Shown here: positions 1 to 9,122 of the stretch, piece by piece
How positions within the stretch are numbered: position 1 is the stretch's first letter
Layout of the letters: each line of letters begins with the position of its first letter
NCBI GenBank assembly: GCA_959347315.1
Contig: OY365815.1
Span: forward strand, 620,001-684,000
Reading direction: 5' to 3'
Source: Bimastos eiseni
Lineage: Eukaryota > Annelida > Clitellata > Crassiclitellata > Lumbricidae
Length of the DNA stretch: 64,000 nt
The notes under the pieces: model-generated
What the model was told of the DNA's origin: nothing
What the model saw: the letters and a program-made list of their open reading frames with translations, nothing else
The model's database searches: none
Program-made: the position numbers and the translations under genes

Positions 1-32
1 ATTTGACAGTCCGTTACACAGAGGATATATAG
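1..32 (+). pseudogene. PLE RT fragment, 3' end of the preceding monomer
   Basis: Only the last codons of the RT palm/thumb (LTVRYTEDI-stop) of a monomer lying mostly outside the window. This shows that the array continues to the left. Confidence 0.7.
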
Positions 33-76
33 CAAACGACTACTAAGGGAAACTAAGACTAACACATGGACCAGAC

Positions 77-667
77 GTGAAAAGAGTCCTAAAACTAAGA
101 ACACCGATAACAATCTCCTCCCTCCCAGTAGTCATTCCGTACAACCCACTATCTATGCGCATATTTTATGAATGGAAGAAAATCCTCATGCAAGATAATA
201 ATACACTGCAGCATTACCGCATAATACCAGCCCACTCTAGAAATTGGAACCTAAGAGCTCCACGTAAAAATAAGCCTATAAAACCCACGAAAAATACTAA
301 CATAGGTTCAAACAAATGTAACACACCTTCATGCACACAATCATACCCATACATAACAGTCTCCAAAACATACTCAAGCACATACACACGCCGCAAGTAC
401 ACCATAATCAAGCGACTAGGCTGCCAAGGCACTAACACAATCTACCTAATAACTTGTAGCGCCTGCAACGAACAATACATAGACCACACACATGGCAAAG
501 TAGTAGAAGGCCTATTAGAACACATCCACAATATAACGAATCAGCATAATAACCCACTAGCAAACCACTTCAACTCAAACAACCACTCACTAGAAAATGT
601 TACAGTTATGCCAACAGTCACTGTTGCTGCATTAGAAATGGCTCTTTTCAGGCCAACAGTAATATAA
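77..667 (+). pseudogene. M1 PLE thumb/connector + GIY-YIG-like domain, 196 codons
   Basis: C-terminal half of a Penelope-like polyprotein, which in intact PLEs joins the RT to a GIY-YIG nickase used in target-primed retrotransposition. Residues 1-60 match the PLE thumb/connector (VVIPYNPLS, then FYEWKKILMQD). Residues 81-90 are the Cys-rich linker, normally C81-x4-C86-x3-C90. Residues about 115-170 form the GIY-YIG fold: IYLI (122-125), C127-x2-C130, QYI (133-135), EH (148-149), HFN (164-166). In M1 and M6 C90 is Tyr (SYPY). QYI is followed by Asp where the family has Gly, and G145 lies where the catalytic Arg is expected. The frame opens with GTG and no ATG; upstream it is closed by TAA in TAC-TAA-GGG, so it is a fragment and not a gene with its own start. 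Family assignment is firm; lack of activity is inference. Confidence 0.85.
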
Positions 668-770
668 TAGGTAGGCCATCTGTAAGTTATTACGCTTATT
701 TGTTATATTGTGGATGTGTTCTAATAGGCCTTCTATTCGTCCTCATCAAACTCAGCAGCATCGGCACTGC

Positions 771-793
771 ATCGTCGTCATCCTCATCCTCAC

Positions 794-824
<31 letters not shown>
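771..824 (+). repeat. M1 (TCA/CAT)n microsatellite, 18 triplets
   Basis: ATCGTCGTCATC opening, two TCC interruptions and a pure CAT run. It lies between the GIY-YIG 3' flank and the RT module and grades rightward into about 100 bp of CAY-rich decayed repeat. This is the main length-variable site of the monomer. Confidence 0.9.
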
Positions 825-825
<1 letters not shown>

Positions 826-962
826 CCTCCACCCCAACCATTACCGCCATGATCACATCCACCAGCACCATTATCATATGCTTCATCAGACCTCACCTGC
901 CATCTGTGATTCTCCCTTCAACGAACTGTGCCCGTCCTCAACAATCACCTCGTGATTCGACA

Positions 963-986
963 CCTAACCCTGACCCAGACCCTAGG
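963..986 (+). repeat. Telomere-like CCTRAC tract at the RT-side boundary
   Basis: Hexamers CCTAAC, CCTGAC, CCAGAC, CCTAGG here; most other monomers read CCTAAC, CCTGAC, CCTGAC, CCTAGG. The first register matches CCCTAA, the complement of the TTAGGG telomere repeat. The tract sits immediately before the first RT-homologous codon in every full monomer, 149-126 bp upstream of the ATGAACGTAGAT (or ATGAACATAGAT) of motif A. Confidence 0.6.
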
Positions 987-1752
987 CCCTGGCCAACAAA
1001 CATCCATCATACATTAAGGACGCCTATGACTTCATAAGCAGAATCAGAGACACTACAACAAAACCACACTATATCTTAGTCACAGGTGATGTCATAGCAT
1101 TATATACAGATATGAACGTAGATAGAACCATCACTACTGTAAAAGAATTCTTCCGTAAAAATCCAAAAACTAACAGACCAGACGCTGAACTCTTAGAACT
1201 CCTGGAAATAGCAATGAAAACTGATGACTTCTCCTTCTGCAACCAACTCTTCCCACAAATGTTTGGGACAGCTATGGGGGACGAACCTTTGCACGTAACT
1301 TAGCAAACATGTACCTGGTAGAATTTGACCAAAAAGCAATGGAGGCCTTCCACATTCACCCACTTGACTTCTTCCGGTTTCTTGACGATATCTCCGTCAT
1401 ATGGCCCGGTACTGTCGAGGAGCTAAAACAATATGAGGCATTTCTAAATTCTTTTATCCCTGACATTACAGTAACCTTAACATACAATGACACTGAAATT
1501 AACTTCCTTGACACAACGATTTCTAGATACACAGACCAGGACAGGACTACACTGCAGACGAGAGTTTATTTTAAACAGACAGACACGCACCAATTACTGC
1601 ACAGCTCATCATTCCATCCCAAACACACATTCACTGGCATTCTGAAATCCCAAATTTTAAGATTTAAGAGATTATCTTTATTTTAATTAGAACGGACTTC
1701 GATTACTCATGTAAGACACTATTTGACAGTCCGTTACACAGAGGATATATAG
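986..1752 (+). pseudogene. M1 PLE reverse transcriptase palm fragment
   Basis: RNA-dependent DNA polymerase remnant of the Penelope family. The first frame (986-1303) runs ANKHPSYIKDAYDFI, then motif A GDVTALYTDMNVD with its catalytic Asp, and motif B FGTAMG, and stops at 1301-1303. A relative -1 frame from about 1283 continues with ARNLANMYLVEFDQ, the catalytic box FLDD, IWPGTVEELKQYEAFLNS, INFLDTTISR, KQTDTHQLLH and SFHPKHT, as in PLE RTs. In M1 and M6 a stop follows RLSLF (1684-1686) where other copies read SSFNLERTS. A second -1 change near the thumb leads into the next thumb/GIY-YIG frame. The fingers domain, normally upstream of motif A, is absent: a TAG directly precedes the homology. 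Dead fragment; domain identity is clear. Confidence 0.88.
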
Positions 1753-1796
1753 CAAACGACTACTACGGGAAACTAAGACTAACACATGGACCAGAC

Positions 1797-2387
1797 GTGA
1801 AAAGAGTCTTAAAACTAAGAACACCGATAACAATCTCCTCCCTCCCAGTAGTCATTCCGTACAACCCACTATCTATGCGCATATTTTATGAATGGAAGAA
1901 AATCCTCATGCAAGATAATAATACACTGCAGCATTACCGCATAATACCAGCCCACTCTAGAAATAGGAACCTAAGAGCTCCACGTAAAAATAAGCCTATA
2001 AAACCCACGCAAAATACTAACATAGGTTCAAACAAATGTAACACACCTTCATGCACACAATCATGCCCATACATATCAGTCTCCAAAACATACTCAAGCA
2101 CATACACACGCCGCAAGTACACCATAATCAAGCGACTAGGCTGCCAAGGCACTAACACAATCTACCTAATAACTTGTAGCGCCTGCAACGAACAATACAT
2201 AGACCACACACAAGGCAAAGTAGTAGAAGGCCTATTAGAGCACATCCACAATATAACGAATCAGCATAATAACCCACTAGCAAACCACTTCAACTCAAAC
2301 AACCACTCACTAGAAAATGATACAGTTATGCCAACAGTCACTGTTGCTGCATTAGAAATGGCTCTTTTCAGGCCAACAGTAATATAA
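1797..2387 (+). pseudogene. M2 thumb/connector + GIY-YIG-like domain
   Basis: All linker and domain cysteines are present (C81, C86, C90, C116, C127, C130). Upstream the frame reads TAC-TAC-GGG, so it is not closed by the TAA seen in most monomers and stays open back through the thumb (SPLHRGYIANDYYGK). Variants are ISVS in the linker and ENDTV near the C-terminus. M7 is identical. Confidence 0.85.
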
Positions 2388-2490
2388 TAGGTAGGCCTTC
2401 TATGGGTTATTACGCTGCTTTGTTATATTGTGGATGTGTTCTAATAGGCCTTCTATTCGTCCTCATCAAACTCAGCAGCATCGGCACTGC

Positions 2491-2532
2491 ATCGTCGTCA
2501 TCATCATCCTCACCATCATCATCATCATCATC
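2491..2532 (+). repeat. M2 CAT microsatellite, 14 triplets
   Basis: Shortest of the standard-monomer microsatellites, shared with M7. Confidence 0.9.
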
Positions 2533-2693
2533 ACCACCACCCCAACCATTACCGCCATGATCACATCCACCAGCACCATTATCATAAGCATCATCAGACC
2601 TCACCCGCCATCTGTGATTCTCCCATCAACGAACTGTGCCCGTCCTCAACAATCACCTCGTGATTCGACACCTAACCCTGACCCTGACCCTAG

Positions 2694-3460
2694 GCCCTGG
2701 CCAACAAACATCCATCATACATTAAGGACGCCTATGACTTCATAAACAGAATCAGAGAAACTACAATAAAACCACACTATTTCTTAGTCACAGGTGATGT
2801 CACAGCATTATATACAAATATGAACGTAGATAGAACCATCACTTCTGTAAGAGAATTCTTCCGTAAAAATCCAAAAACTAACAGACTAGACGCTGAACTC
2901 TTAGAACTCCCGGAAATAGCAATGAAAACTGATGACTTCTCCTTCTGCAACAAACTCTTCCCACAAATGTTTGGGACAGCTATGGGGGAAGAACCTTTGC
3001 ACGTAACTTAGCAAACATGTACCTGGTAGAATTTGACCAAAAAGCAATGGAGGCCTTCCACATTCACCCACTTCACTTCTTCCGGTTTCTTGACGATATC
3101 TCCGTCATATGGCCCGGTACTGTCGAGGAGCTAAAACAATATGAGGCATTTCTAAATTCTTTAATCCCTGACATTACAGTAACCTTAACATACAATGACA
3201 CTGAAATTAACTTCCTTGACACAACGATTTCTAGATACACAGACCAGGACAGGACTACACTGCAGACGAGAGTTTATTTTAAACAGACAGACACGCACCA
3301 ATTACTGCACAGCTCATCATTCCATCCCAAACACACATTCACTGGCATTCTAAAATCCCAAATTTTAAGATTTAAGAGATTATCTTCCTTTAAATTAGAA
3401 CGGACTTCGATTACACATGTAAGACACTATTTGACAGTCCGTTACACAGAGGATATATAG
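2694..3460 (+). pseudogene. M2 PLE RT palm fragment
   Basis: Motif A frame open to the shared stop after EEPLHVT. The second frame (from 3017) is open through FLDD to TEDI-stop. Variants are VREFF, LPEIAM, HPLHFF and FKLERTS. Confidence 0.85.
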
Positions 3461-3504
3461 GAAACGACTACTAAGGGAAACTAAGACTAACACATGGACC
3501 AGAC

Positions 3505-4095
3505 GTGAAAAGAGTCCTAAAACTAAGAACACCGTTGACAATCTCCACCCTCCCAGTAGTCATTCAGTACAAACCACTATCTATGCGCATATTTTATGAA
3601 TGGAAGAAAATCCTCATGCAAGATAATAATACACTGCAGCATTACCGCATAATACCAGCCTACTCTAGAAATAGGAACCTAAGAGCTCCACGTAAAAATA
3701 AGCCTATAAAACCCACGCAAAATACTAACATAGGTTCAAACAAATGTAACACACCTTCATGCACACAATCATGCCCAGACATAACAGTCTCCAAAACATA
3801 CTCAAGCACATACACACGCCGCAAGTACACCATAATCAAGCGACTAGGCTGCCAAGGCACTAACACAATCTACCTAATAACTTGTAGCGCCTGCAACGAA
3901 CAATACATAGACCACACACAAGGCAAAGTAGTAGAAGGCCTATTAGAACACATCCACAATATAACGAATCAGCATAATAACCCACTAGCAAACCACTTCA
4001 ACTCAAACAACCACTCACTAGAAACTGTTACAGTTATGCCAACAGTCACTGTTGCTGCATTAGAAATGGCTCTTTTCAGGCCAACAGTAATATAA
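3505..4095 (+). pseudogene. M3 thumb/connector + GIY-YIG-like domain (QYK type)
   Basis: First of the LTISTLPVVIQYK subtype (M3, M8-M10, M13, M14, M17, M18), with AYSRN, CPDITVS and LETVTV. It is preceded by ATATAGGAAACG instead of ATATAGCAAACG. Confidence 0.85.
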
Positions 4096-4198
4096 TAGGT
4101 AGGCTTTCTATGGGTTATTACGCTTATTTGTTATATTGTGGATGTGTTCTAATAGGCCTTCTATTCGTCCTCATCAAACTCAGCAGCATCGGCACTGC

Positions 4199-4249
4199 AT
4201 CGTCGTCATCATCCTCCTCACCATCATCATCATCATCATCATCATCATC
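4199..4249 (+). repeat. M3 CAT microsatellite, 17 triplets
   Basis: ATCATCCTCCTCACC interruption pattern, the commonest form in the window. Confidence 0.9.
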
Positions 4250-4410
4250 ACCACCACCCCAACCATTACCGCCATGATCACATCCACCAGCACCATTATC
4301 ATAAGCATCATCAGACCTCACCCGCCATCTGTGATTCTCCCATCAACGAACTGTGCCCGTCCTCAACAATCACCTCGTGATTCGACACCTAACCCTGACC
4401 CTGACCCTAG

Positions 4411-5177
4411 GCTCTGGCCAACAAACATCCATCATACATTAAGGACGCCTGTGACTACATAAACAGATTCAGAGACACTACAATAAAACCACACTATATC
4501 TTAGTCACAGGTGATGTCACAGCATTATATACAGGTATGAACATAGATAGAACCATCACTACTGTAAAATAATTCTTCCGTAAAAATCCAAAAACTAACA
4601 GACTAGACGCTGAACTCTTAGAACTCCCGGAAATAGCAATGAAAACTGATGACTTCTCCTTCTGCAACAAACTCTTCCCACAAATGTTTGGGACAGCTAT
4701 GGGGGAAGAACCTTTGCACGTAACTTAGCAAACATGTACCTGGTAGAATTTGACCAAAAAGCAATGGAGGCCTTCCACATTCACCCACTTCACTTCTTCC
4801 GGTTTCTTGACGATATCTCCGTCATATGGCCCGGTACTGTCGAGGAGCTAAAACAATATGAGGCATTTCTAAATTCTTTAATCCCTGACATTACAGTAAC
4901 CTTAACATACAATGACACTGAAATTAACTTCCTTGACACAACGATTTCTAGATACACAGACCAGGACAGGACTACACTGCAGACGAGAGTTTATTTTAAA
5001 CAGACAGACACGCACCAATTACTGCACAGCTCATCATTCCATCCCAAACACACATTCACTGGCATTCTGAAATCCCAAATTTTAAGATTTAAGAGATTAT
5101 CTTCATTTAATTTAGAACGGACTTCGATTACTCATGTAAGACACTATTTGACAGTCCGTTACACAGAGGATATATAG
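4411..5177 (+). pseudogene. M3 PLE RT palm fragment with internal TAA
   Basis: The motif A frame is broken by TAA in GTAAAATAATTC (VK-stop-FF), a nonsense change shared by ten monomers together with MNID for MNVD. The FLDD frame from 4734 is open, ending FNLERTS. Confidence 0.85.
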
Positions 5178-5221
5178 CAAACGACTACTAAGGGAAACTA
5201 AGACTAACACATGGACCAGAC

Positions 5222-5812
5222 GTGAAAAGAGTCCTAAAACTAAGAACACCGATAACAATCTCCTCCCTCCCAGTAGTCATTCCGTACAACCCACTATCTG
5301 TGCGCATATTTTATGAATGGAAGAAAATCCTCATGCAAGATAATAATACACTGCAGCATTACCGCATAATACCAGCCCACTCTAGAAATAGGAACCTAAA
5401 AGCTCCACGTAAAAATAAGCCTATAAAACCCTCGCAAAATACTAACATAGGTACAAACAAATGTAACACACCTTCATGCACACAATCATGCCCAGACATA
5501 ACAGTCTCCAAAACATACTCAAGCACATACACACGCCGCAAGTACATCACAATCAAGCGACTAGGCTGCCAAGGCACTAACACAATCTACCTAATAACTT
5601 GTAGCGCCTGCAACGAACAATACATAGACCACACACAAGGCAAAGTAGTATAAGGACTATTAGAACACATCCACAATATAACGAATGAGCATAATAACCC
5701 ACTAGCAAACCACTTCAACTCAAACAACCACTCACTAGAAAATGTTACAGTTATGCGAACAGTCACTGTTGCTGCATTAGAAATGGCTCTTTTCAGGCCA
5801 ACAGTAATATAA
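5222..5812 (+). pseudogene. M4 thumb/GIY-YIG-like domain with premature stop
   Basis: A GAA-to-TAA change after GKVV (5651-5653) cuts the frame at 143 codons, just before the EGLLEH segment. Homology continues to 5812. Private variants are PLSVRIF, NIGTNK and KYITIK. Confidence 0.85.
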
Positions 5813-5915
5813 TAGGTAGGCCTTCTGTGGGTTATTACGCTTATTTGTTATATTGTGGATGTGTTCTAATAGGCCTTCTATTCGTCCTCATCAAACTCAG
5901 CAGCATCGGCACTGC

Positions 5916-5960
5916 ATCGTCGTCATCATCATCCTCACCATCATCATCATCATCATCATG
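5916..5960 (+). repeat. M4 CAT microsatellite, 15 triplets
   Basis: The CAT run ends in ATGACCACTACC instead of ACCACCACC. Confidence 0.85.
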
Positions 5961-6121
5961 ACCACTACCCCAACCATTACCGCCATGATCACTTCCACCA
6001 GCACCATTATCATATGCATCATCAGACCTCACCCGCCATCTGTGATTCTCTCATCAACGAACTGTGCCCGTGCTCAACAATCACCTCGTGATTCGACACC
6101 TAACCCTGACCCTGACCCTAG

Positions 6122-6888
6122 GCCCTGGCCAACAAACATCCATCATACATTAAGGACGCCTATGACTTCATAAACAGAATCAGAGACACTACAATAAAAC
6201 CACACTATATCTTAGTCACAGGTGATGTTACAGCATTATATACAAATATGAACGTAGATAGAACCATCACTTCTGTAAGAGAATTCTTCCGTAAAAATCC
6301 AAAAACTAAAAGACTAGACGCTGAACTCTTAGAACTCCCGGAAATAGCAATGAAAACTGATGACTTCTCCTTCTGCAACAAACTCTTCCCACAAATGTTT
6401 GGGACAGCTATGGGGGAAGAACCTTTGCACGTAACTTAGCAAACCTGTAACTGGTAGAATTCGACCAAAAAGCAATGGAGGCCTTCCACATTCACCCACT
6501 TCACTTCTTCCGGTTTCTTGACGATATCTCCTTCATATGGCCCGGTACTGCCGAGGAGCTAAAACAATATGAGGTATTTCTAAATTCTTTAATCCCTGGC
6601 ATTACAGTAACCTTAACATACAATGACACTGAAATTAACTTCCTTGACACAACGATTTCTAGATACACAGACCAGGACAGGACTACACTGCAGACGAGAG
6701 TTTATTTTAAACAGACAGACACGCACCAATTACTGCACAGCTCATCATTCCATCCCAAACACACATTCACTGGCATTCTGAAATCCAAAATTTTAAGATT
6801 TAAGAGATTATCTTCATTTAATTTAGAACGGACTTCGATTACTCATGTAAGACACTATTTGACAGTCCGTTACACAGAGGATATATAG
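6122..6888 (+). pseudogene. M4 PLE RT palm fragment
   Basis: The usual ATGTACCTG is CTGTAACTG, which puts a stop at the beginning of the second frame. FLDD is retained. Private changes are TAEELKQYEVF and SLIPGIT. Confidence 0.85.
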
Positions 6889-6932
6889 CAAACGACTACT
6901 AAGGGAAACTAAGACTAACACATGGACCAGAC

Positions 6933-7523
6933 GTGAAAAGAGTCCTAAAACTAAGAACACCGATAACAATCTCCTCCCTCTCAGTAGTCATTCCATACAA
7001 CCCACTATCTCTGCGCATATTTTATGAATGGAAGAAAATCCTCATGCAAGATAATAATACACTGCAGCATTACCGCATAATACCAGCCTAATCTAGAAAT
7101 AGGAACCTAAAAGCTCCACGTAAAAATAAGCCTATAAAACCCACGCAAAATACTAACATAGGTTCAAACAAATGTAACACATCTTCATGCACACAATCAT
7201 GCCCATACATAACAGTCTCCAAAACATACTCAAGCACATACACACGCCGCAAGTACACCATAATCAAGCGACTAGGCTGCCAAGGCACGAACACAATCTA
7301 CCTAATAACTTGTGGCGCCTGCAACGAGCAATACATAGACCACACACAAGGCAAAGTAGTAGAAGGCCTATTAGAACACATCCACAATATAACGAATCAG
7401 CATAATAACCCACTAGCAAACCACTTCAACTCAAACAACCACTCACTAGAAAATGTTACAGTTATGCCAACAGTCACTGTTGCTGCATTAGAAATGGCTC
7501 TTTTCAGGCCAACAGTAATATAA
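6933..7523 (+). pseudogene. M5 thumb/GIY-YIG-like domain with premature stop
   Basis: TAA at 7089-7091 (GCC-TAA-TCT where others read GCC-TAC or GCC-CAC) stops the frame after 52 codons. Downstream homology is full length, with SSCTQSCP in the linker and ITCGACNEQ in the GIY-YIG core. Confidence 0.85.
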
Positions 7524-7626
7524 TAGGTAGGCCTTCTATGGGTTATTACGCTTATTTGTTATATTGTGGATGTGTCCTAATAGGCCTTCTATTCGTCGTC
7601 ATCAAACTCGGCAGCATCGGCACTGC

Positions 7627-7649
7627 ATCGTCGTCATCATCATCCTCAC

Positions 7650-7680
<31 letters not shown>
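7627..7680 (+). repeat. M5 first CAT microsatellite, 18 triplets
   Basis: Followed by about 110 bp of the usual CAY-rich flank, then cut off at the mosaic junction near 7794, so no RT module follows. Confidence 0.85.
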
Positions 7681-7681
<1 letters not shown>

Positions 7682-7796
7682 CCACCACCCCAACCATTAC
7701 CGCCATGATCACATCCACCAGCACCATTATCATAAGCATCATCAGACCTCTCCCGCCATCTGTGATTCTCCTATCAACGAACTGTGCCCGTCCTAG

Positions 7797-7954
7797 AACT
7801 ATTAGAACACATCCACAATCTAACGAATCAGCATATTAACCCACTAGCAAACCACTTCAACTCAAACAACCACTCACTAGAAAATGTTACAGTTATGCCA
7901 ACAGTCACTGTTGCGGCATTAGAAATGGCTCTTTTCAGGCCAACAGTAATATAA
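7797..7954 (+). pseudogene. M5 extra partial GIY-YIG 3' end
   Basis: After CCCGTCCT the sequence jumps back into the GIY-YIG module (CTATTAGAACACATCC) and runs through the end of the frame a second time. The insert plus a second flank and microsatellite lengthens M5 to 2190 bp. It carries its own substitutions (AATCTAACG, CATATTAACCC, GCGGCATTAG), so it is not a recent copy of the adjacent segment. Confidence 0.8.
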
Positions 7955-8057
7955 TAGGTAGGCCTTCTATGGGTTATTACGCTTATTTGTTATATTGTGG
8001 ATGTGTTCTAATAGGCCTTCTAATCGTCCTCATCAAACTCGGCAGCATCGGCACTGC

Positions 8058-8114
8058 ATCGTCGTCATCATCATCCTCACCATCATCATCATCATCCTCA
8101 CCATCATCATCATC

Positions 8115-8146
<32 letters not shown>

Positions 8147-8150
8147 CATC
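8058..8150 (+). repeat. M5 second CAT microsatellite, 31 triplets
   Basis: The longest microsatellite in the window: three CAT runs separated by TCACC interruptions, as if the basic block had been duplicated internally. Confidence 0.9.
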
Positions 8151-8309
8151 ACCACCCCAAAGCATTACCGCCATGATCACATCCACCAGCACCATTATCA
8201 TATGCATCATCAGACCTCACCCGCCATCTGTGATTCTCCCATCAACGAACTGTGCCCGTCCTCAACAATCACCTCGTGATTCGACACCTAACCCTGACCC
8301 TCACCCTAG

Positions 8310-9078
8310 GTCCTGGCCAACAAACATTCATCATACATTAAGGACGCCTATGACTTCATAAACAGAATCAGAGACACTACAATAAAACCACACTATATCT
8401 TAGTCACAGGTGATGTCACAGCATTATATACAGATATGAACGTAGATAGAACCATCACTACTGTAAAAGAATTCTTCCGTAAAAATCCAAAAACTAACAG
8501 ACTAGACGCTGAACTCTTAGAACTCCTCGAAATAGCAATGAAAACTGATGACTTCTCCTTCTGCAACAAACTCTTCCCACAAATTTTTGGGACAGCTATG
8601 GGGGAAGAACCTTTGCACGTCACTTAGCAAACATGTACCTGGTAGAATTTGACCAAAAAGCAATGGAGGCCTTTCACATTCACCCACTTGACTTCTTCCG
8701 GTTTCTTGACGATATCTCCTTCATATGGCCCGGTACTGTCGAGGAGCTAAAACAATATGAGGCATTTCTAAATTCTTTAATCCCTGACATTACAGTAACC
8801 TTAACATACAATGACACTGAAATATTAACTTCCTCGACACAACGATTTCTAGATACACAGACCAGGACAGGACTACACTGCAGACGAGAGTTTATTTTAA
8901 ACAGACAGACACGCACCAATTACTGCACAGCTCATCATTCCATCCCAAACACACATTCACTGGCATTCTGATATCCCAAATTTTAAGATTTAAGAGATTA
9001 TCTTCATTTAATTTAGAACGGACTTCGATTACTCATGTAAGACACTATTTGACAGTCCGTTACACAGAGGATATATAG
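8310..9078 (+). pseudogene. M5 PLE RT palm fragment with AT insertion
   Basis: FPQIFGTAMG in motif B. After FLDD the sequence reads GAAATATTAAC instead of GAAATTAAC; the 2-bp insertion shifts the INFLDTT block out of frame and ends the reading at 8971. This lesion is shared by eleven RT modules. Confidence 0.85.
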
Positions 9079-9122
9079 CAAACGACTACTAAGGGAAACT
9101 AAGACTAACACATGGACCAGAC

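Larger units (their letters stand above)
1..5068 (+). repeat. Higher-order repeat A, copy 1 (9046-bp period)
   Basis: M1-M3 and their flanks reappear 9046 bp downstream with identical translations of every frame compared (77/9123, 1309/10355, 1797/10843, 3505/12551). The left end is the window edge. The match stops at 5069, where CTGAAATCC here corresponds to CTAAAATCC at 14115. Confidence 0.85.

Noticed and set aside
77..79. GTG as a true start codon of the thumb/GIY-YIG frame
   Set aside because: Non-ATG starts are not expected in a eukaryote, and the homology to the PLE thumb continues upstream of it; it is simply an internal Val codon.
214..438. Recurrent minus-strand frames of 63-82 codons opposite the GIY-YIG and RT segments
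   Set aside because: They are antisense shadows of PLE coding sequence and match no family I recognise; their conservation follows from the + strand repeat.
690..780. Hydrophobic stretch (YAYLLYCGCVLIGLLFVLIKL) followed by poly-Ser as a membrane protein
   Set aside because: It is read from the 3' flank and microsatellite in one frame, lacks a consistent ATG across monomers, and has no recognisable domain.
696..896. Minus-strand reading frames rich in poly-Asp (and + strand poly-Ile, poly-Ser or poly-His frames) over each microsatellite
   Set aside because: They are translations of the CAT/TCA repeat in different frames, vary with triplet number, and have no conserved non-repetitive part.
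1050..1065. AATAAA polyadenylation signal in ACAATAAAACC and TATATA boxes in the RT segment
   Set aside because: Both fall inside RT coding homology (TIKPHY, ALYTD) and are what those codons give; M1 and M6 lack the AATAAA. No transcript evidence is available.
1221..1227. CTGATGA hammerhead-ribozyme core (PLEs are known to carry hammerheads); also its complement at 883-889
   Set aside because: The + strand hit is codons for Thr-Asp-Asp in the RT and the minus hit lies in the CAT-rich flank. Neither has the paired stem II plus GAAA and cleavage-site arrangement nearby that I could find by eye. A covariance-model search would settle it.
7794..7954. Target-site duplication or fresh PLE insertion in M5
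   Set aside because: No flanking duplication of a unique target is visible; the segment is an internal rearrangement of array sequence.
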